Part shown: in pieces, positions 8,024-16,022 of the stretch
Position numbering within the stretch: position 1 is the stretch's first letter
Layout of the letters: every line of letters begins with the position of its first letter
Notes under the pieces: generated by a model
The model's database searches: none
Seen by the model: the letters and a program-made list of their open reading frames with translations, nothing else
What the model was told of the DNA's origin: nothing
Translations under genes and position numbers: made by a program
NCBI GenBank assembly: GCA_017530365.1
Contig: JAFXMK010000001.1
Coordinates: forward strand, 1 to 35,412
Length of the DNA: 35,412 nt
From: Bacteroidales bacterium
Lineage (GTDB): Bacteria > Bacteroidota > Bacteroidia > Bacteroidales > F082
Reading direction: 5' to 3'

Positions 8024-9369
8024 AAAGAACCGTCCCCGTCATAGCATTCCTCTTGTTCAGTTTCAGAGCCATCGCCCAAACGCCCGACTCCTGCGTGAGG
8101 CTCACCGTTGCCGACTGCATCGACTTGGCCATTCAGAACAATTTCGAGTTGAAGAACAGCCAAATTGAAATCGAGAAAGCCAAGGCGACCAAAAACGAGG
8201 CAAGGGCGGAATATTTCCCTACAATCTCGGCACAAGCCTTAGCTTTCGATGCCGTGAACCCCATGATCAGCTTCGGCATCGACGATATCGGCAACGCCTT
8301 GGTACGACAAACGCTCTACAACCTTTACTCCCAATATGGCCCTCTGCTGGGGTTGAAAAAGGAGTATTCTTTCATCCAGAACGGCGTGATGCTCAACGCC
8401 ATGGCAACGGAACCGGTATTTGCCGGAGGGCGCATCTACAATGGCAACAAACTGGCCAAGCTGGGCATCGAAGCTGCCGAATACCAAGCCAAGATCAAGG
8501 AAGACGAAGTCAGCCTGCAAACGGAAAGCCTCTATTGGCAAATCGTTTCATTACAAGAGAAAATCGCCACTTTGGACCAGCTCGACCAACTGCTTGACAC
8601 TCTCGACAAGGACCTGCAGGGTGCCATTGAGGCCGGTTTGGCCATGCCTACCGATCAATTCAAAGTGACTGTCAAAAAGAACGAAAGCCAGCTGAACCGG
8701 AAAAAAGTGGAAGATGGCATCACCCTGCTGAAGATGGCTTTGGCACAATACATCGGAGTGAATTGGCAGACCATGGTCCTCACGGACACCTTGAGGTTGG
8801 AAGCCACGCCCGAGACCTATTACTATGCCGCTCCCGAGGCCGTAGCACAGCGCAACGAGTCGCATCTGCTCGACCTCTCTCTGCAAGCTGAAAAGCTGAA
8901 AAAGAAAATGACACTAGGAGAAGCACTGCCTTCCTTACTCGTGGGAGGCAGCGTGAACCGTCATACCATCCTCGACAACGCCAAATCCAACGCCATGGTC
9001 TTCGCCGTCTTGCAGGTACCCATCACCGACTGGCACAAGACCGCCTTCAAACTGAGAAAACATAACCTTGACGCGGAAATCGCCGAGAATAACCGTCGTG
9101 ATTTGACAGAAAAGATGGAGATGCAGACCAACCAAGCCTGGTTCAACCTCGAGCAGAGCTGGCTGCGTATCAGCATGGCACAAACCGCCTTGAACGATGC
9201 CCAAGCCAACCTGAAGATCACACAGGATTATTACGAAGCCGGACTGGTGGCCCTCTCTGACTTGTTAGAGGCTCAAACCATGCTCAAAAACAGCCGTGAC
9301 GAGCTCAGCGACAGCCGCATGGAATATCGCCTCAACCTAGTAAGATACAAGCAATTAACCAATATGTGA
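8020..9369 (+). CDS. TolC-family outer-membrane efflux channel
   Basis: 449 aa with a signal peptide (MKRTVPVIAFLLFSFRAIAQ). Two OEP-type halves are seen: VADCIDLAIQNNFELKNSQIEIEKAKA at the start of the first helical hairpin and the related TQDYYEAGLVALSDLLEAQTML near the C-terminus (about 405-430), as expected for the duplicated alpha-barrel/beta-barrel fold. It exports what the RND pump and adaptor deliver. The ATG overlaps the pump stop (ATGA), which indicates translational coupling. Its 3' end overlaps the convergent gltX end by 15 nt (9355-9369), so no room is left for a separate terminator. Confidence 0.92.
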   Translation: MKRTVPVIAFLLFSFRAIAQTPDSCVRLTVADCIDLAIQNNFELKNSQIEIEKAKATKNEARAEYFPTISAQALAFDAVNPMISFGIDDIGNALVRQTLYNLYSQYGPLLGLKKEYSFIQNGVMLNAMATEPVFAGGRIYNGNKLAKLGIEAAEYQAKIKEDEVSLQTESLYWQIVSLQEKIATLDQLDQLLDTLDKDLQGAIEAGLAMPTDQFKVTVKKNESQLNRKKVEDGITLLKMALAQYIGVNWQTMVLTDTLRLEATPETYYYAAPEAVAQRNESHLLDLSLQAEKLKKKMTLGEALPSLLVGGSVNRHTILDNAKSNAMVFAVLQVPITDWHKTAFKLRKHNLDAEIAENNRRDLTEKMEMQTNQAWFNLEQSWLRISMAQTALNDAQANLKITQDYYEAGLVALSDLLEAQTMLKNSRDELSDSRMEYRLNLVRYKQLTNM

Positions 9370-10821
9370 TTGGATATACTCCAATCCAGTCTGCAGTCGT
9401 TTCAAAGTCTCTTCCTTGCCAATCAGATACATGATGTCGGTAGAGCCTCCCGGGGTGGCCAGCAGACCTGACATGGCGATGCGGGAAGGCCACATCAGCG
9501 GACCGTATTTGATGTTGTTGTCAGCGGCTACCTTGCCGAATGCCTCGCTCAACGTCTCTTCATCCCATTTGTCGATTTGGTTCACCGCATCGATGGTCTT
9601 TTGAAGGATGTCAACAGAGGTCTCCAGCGTGGATTTGTTCTTCTTGTTGACATAGAGTTCCACATCGTAAGGAGCAACCTCAAACAAGAATTTGAGCTTC
9701 TCCGGGATCTCCGAGAACTTGTTGATACGCGGCTGCATCAGCGTGGCAATCTTGTTCCATTTTTCCTCAAGGAAGGTGCCCTTCACGCCTGAATATTCAA
9801 AAGCCATCTTCGAGAACTGCTCAAACGGCATGGCTTGGATATGCTGGGCGTTGACCCAGTCAAGTTTCTGGTAGTCGAACACGGCCGGACTCTTGTGCAG
9901 TCCTGCCACCGAGAACACTTCGCAGAGCTCATCCATCGTAAAGATCTCGCGCTCGTTCTTAGGCGACCAACCCAACAAGGCGATGTAGTTGATGATGGCT
10001 TCTGGAAGATAGCCTTCCTCCACCAACGCTTGGAAACTCACTGCACCATGGCGTTTCGAGAGCTTGCTCACCGTACCGTCGGGGTTCTTGCCGTTGATTA
10101 AAGGGAGGTGGATATAGCACGGCACTTCCCAGCCAAAAGCCTGATACAGCAGGATGTATTTGGGATTGGACGAAAGGTATTCGCTACCGCGGATGATGTG
10201 CGTGATGCCCATCAGGTAGTCGTCCACCACATTGGCAAAGTTATACGTTGGCATGCCGTCACTCTTCAGCAGGATTTGGTCGTCGAGGGTCTCGTTCTCA
10301 ACGGTGATTTCGCCATAGACCAAGTCGTTGAAGGTGGTGGTGCCTTCATGCGGCACCTTCTGACGGATCACATACGGCTTGCCTTCAGCCAGGTTTCTCT
10401 GCACTTCTTCGGCGCTCAAGTTACGGCAATGGCAGTCGCTCTCGAAGGGATTCTCCTTGGCTTCCTCGCCTTCTGCGGGTTCCTCTTCCGTCTTGGAGCA
10501 GAAGCAGTAGTAAGCCGCACCTTTCTCGATGAGCTTCATGGCATATTCCTTATAGATGGCCTTGCGTTCGCTCTGGACGTACGGGCCGTAGTCGCCGCCC
10601 ACATCCGGACCTTCATCGTGATGGATATTGGCTGTTTCGAGGGTCTCGTAAATCACGCGAGTGGCATCTTCCACATAGCGTTTCTGGTCGGTGTCCTCGA
10701 TACGGAGCACAAACTTACCGTTCTGTGATCTTGCGAAAAGGTAGGCATACAAGGCGGTTCTGAGGTTGCCGATATGCATGTAGCCCGTTGGGCTTGGGGC
10801 GAAGCGTGTTCTGACTGTCAT
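9355..10821 (-). CDS. gltX: glutamate--tRNA ligase
   Basis: 488 aa class I aminoacyl-tRNA synthetase that charges tRNA-Glu. Signature motifs are RFAPSPTGYMHIGN (HIGH box, His16) near the N-terminus and SKLSKRHGAVS (KMSKS-type box, residues 253-257). The inserted stretch with C-x-C and H/C positions (about 105-135) resembles the zinc-binding-like insert of bacterial GltX. The C-terminal helical anticodon-binding domain follows. Length and motifs are complete. Its neighbour upstream is the AGCS symporter on the same strand; a separate -7 box near 10876 suggests its own promoter. Confidence 0.97.
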   Translation of the reverse strand: MTVRTRFAPSPTGYMHIGNLRTALYAYLFARSQNGKFVLRIEDTDQKRYVEDATRVIYETLETANIHHDEGPDVGGDYGPYVQSERKAIYKEYAMKLIEKGAAYYCFCSKTEEEPAEGEEAKENPFESDCHCRNLSAEEVQRNLAEGKPYVIRQKVPHEGTTTFNDLVYGEITVENETLDDQILLKSDGMPTYNFANVVDDYLMGITHIIRGSEYLSSNPKYILLYQAFGWEVPCYIHLPLINGKNPDGTVSKLSKRHGAVSFQALVEEGYLPEAIINYIALLGWSPKNEREIFTMDELCEVFSVAGLHKSPAVFDYQKLDWVNAQHIQAMPFEQFSKMAFEYSGVKGTFLEEKWNKIATLMQPRINKFSEIPEKLKFLFEVAPYDVELYVNKKNKSTLETSVDILQKTIDAVNQIDKWDEETLSEAFGKVAADNNIKYGPLMWPSRIAMSGLLATPGGSTDIMYLIGKEETLKRLQTGLEYIQSHIG

Positions 10822-10824
10822 GGA

Positions 10825-10863
10825 AGTTATCAGTTGTTCAGTTAATCAGTTATCAGTTAATTG
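10825..10863 (-). repeat. degenerate 7-8 bp tandem array in the gltX leader
   Basis: On the plus strand five consecutive units start with AGTT (AGTTATC, AGTTGTTC, AGTTAATC, AGTTATC, AGTTAATTG). They begin 4 nt before the gltX ATG and would occupy nearly all of its 5' untranslated region. Confidence 0.75.
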
Positions 10864-10868
10864 GGTTG

Positions 10869-10876
10869 CAAAATTA
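10869..10876 (-). promoter_or_regulatory. -7 box of gltX
   Basis: The minus strand reads TAATTTTG (TAnnTTTG), 48-55 nt before the gltX start and immediately beyond the stop codon of the symporter gene. Confidence 0.45.
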
Positions 10877-10880
10877 CAAA

Positions 10881-12323
10881 TTATTTCTTCCAGAAATCTG
10901 CATTTTTGATTTTCAATTCTTCGGGATTGAATTCCGGCTCTTTTCCTGCCTTCTTCTGTTTCTCGTACGACTTGAGGGATCTGAAGGCGAGACGCGACAG
11001 CAGCAGGATGGCGATGATGTTGATCCACGCCATGGTGCCGACACCGATATCACCCAACGACCACATCAAGCTGGCTTTGTTGAGAGAGCCATAGAACACG
11101 GCAGCTATCAAGCAGATACGCAAGATCCAGATGCAAAGCCGTTCCTTGCGGCCTTTGCCGAAGAGATACACCAAGTTGGTCTCGGCGTAGTAATAATATG
11201 CCATGATGGTGGTGAAGGCGAAGAAAAACAAGGCAAACGACACGACCAGTCCGCCGATGCCTGGTCCCAGCAAGGTGCTGATGGCGGCCGTGGTATAGGA
11301 CACGTCAGGTTCGCCCAGTTGGGCTACTTGAGAGGCATAAAGCATGCTTCCGTCGGCGGCGTAGATGTTGTAAGTCTTGCAGGCGAGGATCATCACGGCG
11401 GTGGCGGTGCAGACCAGAAGCGTATCGACATAAACCGAGAAGGCTTGTACCATGCCTTGCTTCACCGGATGCGACACCTTGGCGGCGGCAGCCACGATGG
11501 GCGCCGTGCCTTGTCCCGCCTCATTGGAATAGATGCCACGCTTGACACCCCAAGCGATGGTGCTGCCCAAGATGCCACCCAAGGCTTCGTTCAGGCCGAA
11601 GGCACTTCGAACCATGTCGCCAAAGACGGCGGGGACCTCGGAGACATGGATGACGAGGATCACGATGGAGAGCAGGATGTAGATGATGGCCATGAAGGGC
11701 GCCACGATCTGCGCCACGTTGGCGATGCGTTTCACGCCGCCGATGATGACGATGCCGATCAACAGCGCCACGCCCAAGCCAATCCAGGCCGGGTTCACGT
11801 TGAAGGTGTTGGCAAACGACATGGCGATGCCGTTCGACTGCACGGGAGGCAGAAACAGACCACAGGCCACCACGGCGCATACGGCAAAGATTACGGCAAG
11901 CCATTTGGCGCGAAGACCTTTCTCGATATAATAGGCTGGACCGCCACGGTATTCTCCATTGTGGTTTTCCTTGAAGATCTGCGCCAAGGTGGCTTCGGCG
12001 AATGCCGATCCGGCGCCGAGAAAGGCGATGATCCACATCCAGACGATGGCGCCAGGACCGCCATAGCCGATGGCAGTGGCCACACCCACGATGTTGCCGG
12101 TACCCACGCGTCCCGACAAAGCCATGGCAAAGGCTTGGAACGAGGTGATGCCCGTCTTCTGTGTCTTGTCCGTAGAAAACAGCAAACGCGCCATCTCACC
12201 GAAACGGCGCACCTGCACAAAACGGGTCCCAAAGGAGAAATACAATCCTGCCAAGAGGCATAAAAATACCAAGGCTGGGCTCCACACCCAGCCATTTACG
12301 GTATTGATGATATTCTCAATCAT
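10881..12323 (-). CDS. alanine/glycine:cation symporter (AGCS family)
   Basis: 480 aa integral membrane protein with about ten to eleven spans. The family signature region is clear: FGTRFVQVRRFGEM near the N-terminus, SGRVGTGNIVGVATAIGYGGPGA (about 80-105), EYRGGPAYYIEKGL (about 130) and GVKRGIYSNEAGQG (about 260), the last being the classic AGCS motif. It takes up alanine or glycine with sodium or protons. The exact amino acid is inferred from the family. The gene starts 6 nt after the end of the serine-rich protein gene on the same strand, so the two may share a transcript. A large plus-strand open frame over it is a codon-bias shadow. Confidence 0.93.
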   Translation of the reverse strand: MIENIINTVNGWVWSPALVFLCLLAGLYFSFGTRFVQVRRFGEMARLLFSTDKTQKTGITSFQAFAMALSGRVGTGNIVGVATAIGYGGPGAIVWMWIIAFLGAGSAFAEATLAQIFKENHNGEYRGGPAYYIEKGLRAKWLAVIFAVCAVVACGLFLPPVQSNGIAMSFANTFNVNPAWIGLGVALLIGIVIIGGVKRIANVAQIVAPFMAIIYILLSIVILVIHVSEVPAVFGDMVRSAFGLNEALGGILGSTIAWGVKRGIYSNEAGQGTAPIVAAAAKVSHPVKQGMVQAFSVYVDTLLVCTATAVMILACKTYNIYAADGSMLYASQVAQLGEPDVSYTTAAISTLLGPGIGGLVVSFALFFFAFTTIMAYYYYAETNLVYLFGKGRKERLCIWILRICLIAAVFYGSLNKASLMWSLGDIGVGTMAWINIIAILLLSRLAFRSLKSYEKQKKAGKEPEFNPEELKIKNADFWKK

Positions 12324-12329
12324 AAGCTC

Positions 12330-13529
12330 TTATCTTCTTCCACCTGTTGTGCCTGAGCGTCCGCTGCCGGAGTTTCCTCTTGAAGAGCTACTTGAAGAGC
12401 TGCTTGAAGATCCTCTTGAGCTGCTGCTTGAGGAGCTGGAAGTACCCGAGCGGTTGCTGTCCGATGAGCTGGAGCGGCTGGTGCTACTGGAGGTTCCAGA
12501 GCGTCCGCTGCTGCTGGTGCCTGAGCTGCTTGAGCTACTGCCGGAGGTGCTGCCAGAGCGGCTTACGCTGCTAGAGGAGCCACGAGTGGAGGAGCTGGAA
12601 CTGCTACTGGAGGAGCTGGAACTGCTACTGGAGGTACCTTCTGAGCGGCTTACGCTGCTGGAAGTTCCAGAGCGTCCGCTATCGTTACCAGCGTTGTTCG
12701 TGCTGCTGGAGCCGGGGGTAGTGCTGCCAGTGCCCGTTCTCGGACGGATCGTGGCACCGCCATTGTTGCTGCTGGAAGATCCAGGAGTGTTGCTACTGTT
12801 GTTCACAGCACCGTTGGAGCTCATACTGCCAGGAGTGTTATTGCCAGGGCGAACCACTGTTGCTTCAGAGTAGGAGTTGTATCCAGGAGGAACGTTGTTC
12901 GTTGGATGATAGTTGGCAGGGTAACCGCCGTAGGTGTGGTGGTGATGATAGGTGTGGTGGTGAGGATCCAGCGGATGCATGTGGTCGAAGTATCCTGGAG
13001 GATAGCCACCTGGAGGCGGAGGAGCAATCGGATAATAGCCGTCGTAGTAGAAGCGGTACGGGTACGGGCGGTGGTAGTAGCGCGGACGAGGTCCGACACG
13101 GAAGACCACCCAAGGCTCGTTGCGATAACCGTTCCAGCAGAAGCTCACCGGCTCGAAGTATTCGAAGGTGGTGAAGCTGTAGAGCTCGCCTCCCAGTTCA
13201 TAGTACGGCATCACCGTATAGACCCAGGAAGGATTCGGACGGTAGGCAGGGATCGTCACTGCGACTCTCTTGATTCTACCGGGGCAGATTCTCATGTACT
13301 CTCTGCTGTAGTAGCGTCCATCGTCAGGATCGAGGTAGATGAAGAGGTCTCCCCGATAAGTATAGTCTCCAATGTTTTGGATATCATAATAGACAGTGAC
13401 CGAATTGGCGTTGTAGGTCAACACGGGCTGTGAGACCAAGACCAATTCTGGCGGAAAGCCGTTCGCTGCTTTGGCGATGATCATCCCCATCACTAACAGG
13501 GAAGTCATAAAGAATTTCTTGGTTTTCAT
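12330..13529 (-). CDS. secreted protein with Tyr/Pro/His-rich linker and long Ser-rich tail
   Basis: 399 aa. A signal peptide (about 1-23) is followed by a beta-rich domain (about 24-125; VTVYYDIQNIGDYTYRGDL) that resembles a small immunoglobulin-like fold. Next comes a Tyr/Pro/Arg/His-rich stretch (about 135-205, with HHHTYHHHHTYGG), then a tail of about 180 residues that is mostly Ser with Gly, Thr and Arg, including an unbroken run of Ser residues, ending GRSGTTGGRR. I do not recognise the family. The tail is compatible with an extended cell-surface or O-glycosylated stalk, which is inference. The Ser codons form imperfect DNA repeats (positions about 12360-12680), so length variation between strains is likely. 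The conserved-looking N-terminus and signal argue that it is a genuine gene. Confidence 0.75.
   Translation of the reverse strand: MKTKKFFMTSLLVMGMIIAKAANGFPPELVLVSQPVLTYNANSVTVYYDIQNIGDYTYRGDLFIYLDPDDGRYYSREYMRICPGRIKRVAVTIPAYRPNPSWVYTVMPYYELGGELYSFTTFEYFEPVSFCWNGYRNEPWVVFRVGPRPRYYHRPYPYRFYYDGYYPIAPPPPGGYPPGYFDHMHPLDPHHHTYHHHHTYGGYPANYHPTNNVPPGYNSYSEATVVRPGNNTPGSMSSNGAVNNSSNTPGSSSSNNGGATIRPRTGTGSTTPGSSSTNNAGNDSGRSGTSSSVSRSEGTSSSSSSSSSSSSSSSTRGSSSSVSRSGSTSGSSSSSSGTSSSGRSGTSSSTSRSSSSDSNRSGTSSSSSSSSRGSSSSSSSSSSRGNSGSGRSGTTGGRR
12360..12690. repeat. low-complexity serine-codon repeat tract
   Basis: Imperfect repeats of motifs such as GAGGAGCTGGAACTGCTACT (plus strand) encode the Ser/Gly-rich tail of the secreted protein on the minus strand. 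The plus-strand frame reads Leu/Glu-rich and is a shadow. Confidence 0.7.
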
Positions 13530-13608
13530 GATGCTGTTGTTTTAAGGGTTAAACAATCTACTTCCACAATTGCAAATACCATTCCAAAAGTGGTTGACAA
13601 AGACTTTC

Positions 13609-13803
13609 TCATAGTTTGAAATAGATTTTGGAGTTGGAACGTATGGACCCGTCCATGTCGATGAGGTTGCCGTAGGCATCCCTGACCTCTTTCACAGAAG
13701 TCTTCACAGGGATGTCATGGTCCCTAAAATAGGCCCAAACGGCTGATTTTACCTTGGCTCCATAATAGGTTTTGACTGGAGTGTCGTTTACAAAGACGTA
13801 CAT
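13609..13803 (-). CDS. 64-aa conserved-looking protein, possibly beta-grasp fold
   Basis: A short protein with a clean start and stop, 21 nt after the TMEM43-like gene on the same strand, so probably co-transcribed. The layout MYVFVNDTPVKTYYGAKVKSA...VRDAYGNLIDMDGSI...KIYFKL has the strand-strand-helix-strand pattern seen in small ThiS/MoaD-like beta-grasp proteins. The C-terminal Gly-Gly tail needed for sulfur carriers is missing, so such an enzymatic role is unlikely. No reliable family name. The amino-acid pattern (no low-complexity bias, hydrophobic alternation) favours a real gene. Confidence 0.5.
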   Translation of the reverse strand: MYVFVNDTPVKTYYGAKVKSAVWAYFRDHDIPVKTSVKEVRDAYGNLIDMDGSIRSNSKIYFKL

Positions 13804-13807
13804 ATAG

Positions 13808-13835
13808 TTGGCAGTTGGCAGTTATCAGTTTTCTG
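13808..13835. repeat. degenerate heptad repeat at the end of the TMEM43-like gene
   Basis: Units TTGGCAG, TTGGCAG, TTATCAG, TTTTCTG in tandem. The array lies between the two genes and extends into the last codons of the upstream gene. Confidence 0.65.
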
Positions 13836-15033
13836 TTTCGACCTTTTGTTTTTTGCTGCGCATGACCAGCCAGACTATCAAGGCGATGGCCACGACAAGC
13901 AAGGAGATACCCAGTACAGGTCGTACGGCGACCCATGCAATGGCGATGAATACGAGCGACCAGACAAATCCCAGCACTACACAAACGAGGCCCAGGATGG
14001 CACCGACACCTTTGCCAAGGAAAGGAAGTACTTTGAGCAATGTGGGAACCAAGGCAAAGATCTTTCTGAAACCCAGGATAATCAACAGCATCAAAGCAAT
14101 ACGGATAATCCATGTGAGCATTTTGTTGCCTTGCTTCATCGATTCAAACATCTCATCGGCGGTCTTCTCTCCCATAGCGACAAAGGAAACGGTCTTGCCG
14201 TTCTTGGGATCCACATATTTCTCAAAAGTGTCGCCCTTCACGTTGGCGACAAGAGAAATCTGCTGGTCAATGGGCACATACGTGAAAGTGACGCGGACGT
14301 CGCCGATTTCAGGTTTAGCGGAAGAAGCTCCAAAATACACCTGGTTGCCGTTTACCGTGACGTAGTTGGCGTTGATGCTGTCATTGAGACCCAACTGTCT
14401 TTTGATGACCTTGTTCCATTCATTGACGGTGGCGCTGTCCATCTTCACCTGAGGTTCTTCGTTACCACGGATGGAGCTGACAATGAACGAAGGCAAGGTG
14501 AAAGCGCCAAAGCTGACCTTCTCAGCCACTTGTTCCTTGTCTTCAATGGTCTGGTAAACAAAGTTAAGACCTTGGTAGTCGGGATCCTTGAAATCCTCAC
14601 TGTCTTGAGGCGAAGAGACCCATTTCTTTTCGTAGGTGTAGGTGGTGATTTCCTCTGTGGCGCCGCCGATTTTCTCCTTGGTTTCCTTCTTGGCGTGCTC
14701 TACCCATTGGTAATATTCCACTTCACGGGAGAGTGAGATGGCGTTGACGCTGACGCCGAAGTTCGGATCGGAAAGTGTCTCAGAGGTTGTGGCGATACCA
14801 GTGCAATGCACCGTTTTCCCGTCAAACTCGGGAGAGACGGTGTTGATGTCAGGCATCTCGACACATGCGTCTTGAGCACGCCCCAGCGCCTTGTACGTCT
14901 TGATGGCGCGGTTTTCATTCCAGAAAATCAAAATAGTGCCGACAATCACCAGAATGAGTCCGATGAAAATTCCCTTAAAGGAGTTGCCGACATTGCGACC
15001 GTAAGAGGTCCTGTTAACTTCTTGATAAGCCAT
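13825..15033 (-). CDS. TMEM43 (LUMA)-family membrane protein
   Basis: 402 aa from the ATG at 15033; a TTG three codons further upstream is less likely. One span near the N-terminus (about 20-38; FKGIFIGLILVIVGTILIFWNE), a large extracytoplasmic domain (about 40-305) and a cluster of about three to four spans at the C-terminus (about 308-395). The 'NE.RA....AL' stretch after the first span and the motif order match the TMEM43 family, which bacteria share with eukaryotes; its bacterial function is not known. A -7 box TATTTTTG lies at 15064-15057 on the minus strand. Divergent from the metallopeptidase pair. Confidence 0.75.
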   Translation of the reverse strand: MAYQEVNRTSYGRNVGNSFKGIFIGLILVIVGTILIFWNENRAIKTYKALGRAQDACVEMPDINTVSPEFDGKTVHCTGIATTSETLSDPNFGVSVNAISLSREVEYYQWVEHAKKETKEKIGGATEEITTYTYEKKWVSSPQDSEDFKDPDYQGLNFVYQTIEDKEQVAEKVSFGAFTLPSFIVSSIRGNEEPQVKMDSATVNEWNKVIKRQLGLNDSINANYVTVNGNQVYFGASSAKPEIGDVRVTFTYVPIDQQISLVANVKGDTFEKYVDPKNGKTVSFVAMGEKTADEMFESMKQGNKMLTWIIRIALMLLIILGFRKIFALVPTLLKVLPFLGKGVGAILGLVCVVLGFVWSLVFIAIAWVAVRPVLGISLLVVAIALIVWLVMRSKKQKVETEN

Positions 15034-15056
15034 AAAACACAAATATTATTGACAAA

Positions 15057-15064
15057 CAAAAATA
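15057..15064 (-). promoter_or_regulatory. -7 box of the TMEM43-like gene
   Basis: Minus strand TATTTTTG matches TAnnTTTG, 24 nt before the ATG at 15033. The -33 element is not clear. Confidence 0.4.
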
Positions 15065-15105
15065 CGTTAATTTTTAAAACCATGGCGTGACAGGATCATT
15101 TTTTT

Positions 15106-15113
15106 TATATTTG
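15106..15113 (+). promoter_or_regulatory. -7 box of the metallopeptidase pair
   Basis: TATATTTG matches TAnnTTTG, 25 nt before the ATG at 15138. Together with the minus-strand box at 15064-15057 it forms a divergent promoter pair. Confidence 0.45.
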
Positions 15114-15137
15114 CACATTGTTTTAAATCAAAAAGCT

Positions 15138-16010
15138 ATGAGATTAGACGGACGTAGAGAAAGTACCAACGTGGAAGATCGCCGTGGCAAAGGCGGCGCC
15201 ATGAAAGCCGGTGGTATCGGCTTAGGCGGTATCATTATTGTTGCCCTCATTTATTTCCTGACTGGCAAAGCTCCTGATCCGGGCATGCTGCAGCAGATGT
15301 CGCCTGGCAGTACCACCACGCAATATTCCGACGGCAAGGACTACAGCGAGGTGGACAAAGAGTTGATGCAGTTCTGTAAGCAGATCCTGGCTGGCACCGA
15401 AGACGTGTGGACGCAAGAGTTCAGAAAGCTGGGCAGGACCTATCAGCCGCCCAAGATGGTCATCTTTGCGGGCGCGGTCAGCTCAGGCTGCGGCAGTGCG
15501 ACTTCCGACAGCGGACCGTTCTACTGCTCTGCCGACCAGACCGTTTATCTCGACCTCGAATTCTTCAAGAGCATGAGGAAGCAGATCGGCGCTGACGGCG
15601 ACTTCGCCTACGCATACGTCATCGCCCACGAGGTGGGACACCATGTGCAAAACCAGCTAGGCATCCTCGACGAGGCACACAACAAGATGGCACAATACGG
15701 CAAAAACACCCAAGGTTACAACCAGACCAGCGTGCGGTTGGAACTGCAAGCCGACTTCTTCGCCGGAGTATGGGCCCATCACGACAACAAGATGTTCGGC
15801 TCGTTGGAAGACGGCGACATCGAGGAGGCCTTGAACGCCGCCGCCAAGATCGGCGACGACTACCTGCAGAAGCAAGCCTACGGACGCACCATGCCTGAGA
15901 CCTTCAACCACGGCACCTCGGCACAACGCTCCAAATGGTTGAAGAAAGGCATCGCCACCGGCGACATCCGTCAAGGCGACACCTTCTCCCCTGCCTATAG
16001 CGCCCTTTAA
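15138..16010 (+). CDS. YpfJ-family neutral zinc metallopeptidase, copy 1
   Basis: 290 aa from the ATG at 15138; longer upstream starts would read through the promoter. The N-terminus has the family signature MRLDGRRESTNVEDRRG, followed by a single membrane span (about 30-48). The catalytic domain contains HEVGHH (His164-His169), a zinc-binding HExxH variant with Glu165 as catalytic base, and ELQADFFAG, whose acidic residue is the likely third ligand. CGSATSDSGPFYCSADQTVYLDLEF is the typical preceding strand region. Substrates of this family are not established. Followed after 12 nt by a paralogous gene. Confidence 0.9.
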   Translation: MRLDGRRESTNVEDRRGKGGAMKAGGIGLGGIIIVALIYFLTGKAPDPGMLQQMSPGSTTTQYSDGKDYSEVDKELMQFCKQILAGTEDVWTQEFRKLGRTYQPPKMVIFAGAVSSGCGSATSDSGPFYCSADQTVYLDLEFFKSMRKQIGADGDFAYAYVIAHEVGHHVQNQLGILDEAHNKMAQYGKNTQGYNQTSVRLELQADFFAGVWAHHDNKMFGSLEDGDIEEALNAAAKIGDDYLQKQAYGRTMPETFNHGTSAQRSKWLKKGIATGDIRQGDTFSPAYSAL

Positions 16011-16022
16011 TCGCAGGTTGCC

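Noticed and set aside
9355-9369. 15-nt tail-to-tail overlap of tolC-like and gltX genes as a possible regulatory feature
   Set aside because: Both stop codons are well supported, but such overlaps are common in compact genomes and no hairpin is visible.
10866-12263. 465-codon plus-strand open frame opposite the AGCS symporter gene
   Set aside because: The minus-strand frame carries clear AGCS motifs; the plus-strand frame is rich in His, Asp and Gly as expected for a codon-bias shadow and has no signal or motif.
12070-12873. 267-codon Leu/Glu/Pro-rich plus-strand open frame
   Set aside because: It is the complement of the Ser-codon repeats of the secreted protein; low-complexity Leu/Glu pattern without a start context.
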